NCBI GenBank assembly: GCA_012840085.1
Contig: DUMB01000004.1
Coordinates: 1-64,000, forward strand
Source: Clostridiaceae bacterium
GTDB lineage: Bacteria > Bacillota > Clostridia > Acetivibrionales > DUMB01
Direction: 5' to 3'
DNA length: 64,000 nucleotides
Position 1 is the stretch's first letter; each line of letters opens with the position of its first letter. The notes below the pieces were generated by a model. It was not told the origin of the DNA and searched no databases. It saw only the letters and a program-made list of their open reading frames with translations. The translations under genes were made by a program, and so were the position numbers. Below are positions 63,869-64,000 of this stretch, piece after piece.

Positions 63869-64000
63869 TTATCTCTTATCCCAATTTATCTCTATTATAT
63901 CTCCATTTTTTATTATATCAGTAAAGGCTGCCTGCCTTCCATTAAGCTTTAGCACAATATTGCCTTTAGGTTTTGTCAAATCAAAATCTATATAGTTGAA
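63869..64000 (-). CDS. C-terminal end of an unidentified protein
   Basis: The frame runs off the window edge. The visible 43 residues end KPKGNIVLKLNGRQAAFTD, then IIKNGDIIEINWDKR. The pattern (short beta strands, xNGxxAxFTDxxxxGDxIEI) is like a beta-grasp/SHS2-linked tail of FtsA/actin-like proteins in clostridia, but too little is present to be sure. Confidence 0.65.
   Translation of the reverse strand, partial: FNYIDFDLTKPKGNIVLKLNGRQAAFTDIIKNGDIIEINWDKR

Noticed and set aside
1..64000. tRNA or rRNA genes, prophage, integrase or transposase genes
   Set aside because: None were recognised on either strand by eye; a tRNA scan could still reveal one.

Overview
The window reads as a chromosomal segment of a spore-forming, anaerobic, low-G+C Firmicute. 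Sporulation genes are everywhere: spo0A, spoIVB, the full spoIIIA operon, spoVM, cotJABC, ylbJ, and yhcN- and yteA-type genes. Combined with an OLE RNA locus and a T-box ileS, this points to the clostridial Acetivibrio/Ruminiclostridium neighbourhood (relatives of Clostridium thermocellum). That placement is inference from gene content; no database was consulted. Most genes lie on the minus strand.

Layout. (1) 202-12026 (minus) is an accessory block. It holds a secreted subtilase carrying 12 RCC1 repeats plus DNRLRE-like and cohesin-like domains, then a small membrane-anchored protein of unknown function, then a 2040-residue secreted RHS/YD-repeat protein whose C-terminus carries an HEMGH zinc-protease motif. 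(2) 12300-15656 holds cotJABC (plus) and, convergent with it, a YhcN-type lipoprotein gene, a yteA-type zinc-finger gene and a small membrane protein gene. (3) 15951-25240 (minus) runs ynbB-type lyase, hlyD-like, yggS, sepF, yggT, divIVA-like, then a promoter, an Ile T-box, ileS and aroB. (4) 25388-26942 (plus) holds an RluA-family pseudouridine synthase and a MerR-type regulator.

(5) 27285-54383 (minus) is one long co-directional run. In transcription order it is yqeG, aroE, prepilin peptidase, a broken comFB-like gene, a TIM-barrel gene, aroQ, an M24 peptidase, efp, a zinc-finger gene, spoIIIAA-AH, asp23/amaP/DUF2273, nusB, xseA, xseB, ispA, OLE RNA, oapA, dxs, tlyA, nadK, argR, recN, spoIVB and spo0A. 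It combines aromatic and isoprenoid biosynthesis, forespore-mother cell communication and DNA repair, ending in the master sporulation regulator. (6) 54960-57435 (plus) is ilvE and ylbJ. (7) 57436-61242 (minus) is recG, rsmD, coaD and a coiled-coil gene. (8) 61694-64000 holds rpmB (plus) facing a 24-codon spoVM, a GAF-GGDEF cyclase and the 3' end of an unidentified gene, all minus.

The main points are: a complete OLE RNA (about 619 nt, closed by a perfect 10-bp terminal helix) between ispA and oapA; the subtilase-RCC1 / anchor / RHS-metalloprotease operon; tandem repeats that begin inside gene 3' ends (30-bp units at spo0A, 28-bp units at cotJC); an rsmD gene that appears to start at AUU; and a comFB-like gene interrupted by a stop codon.
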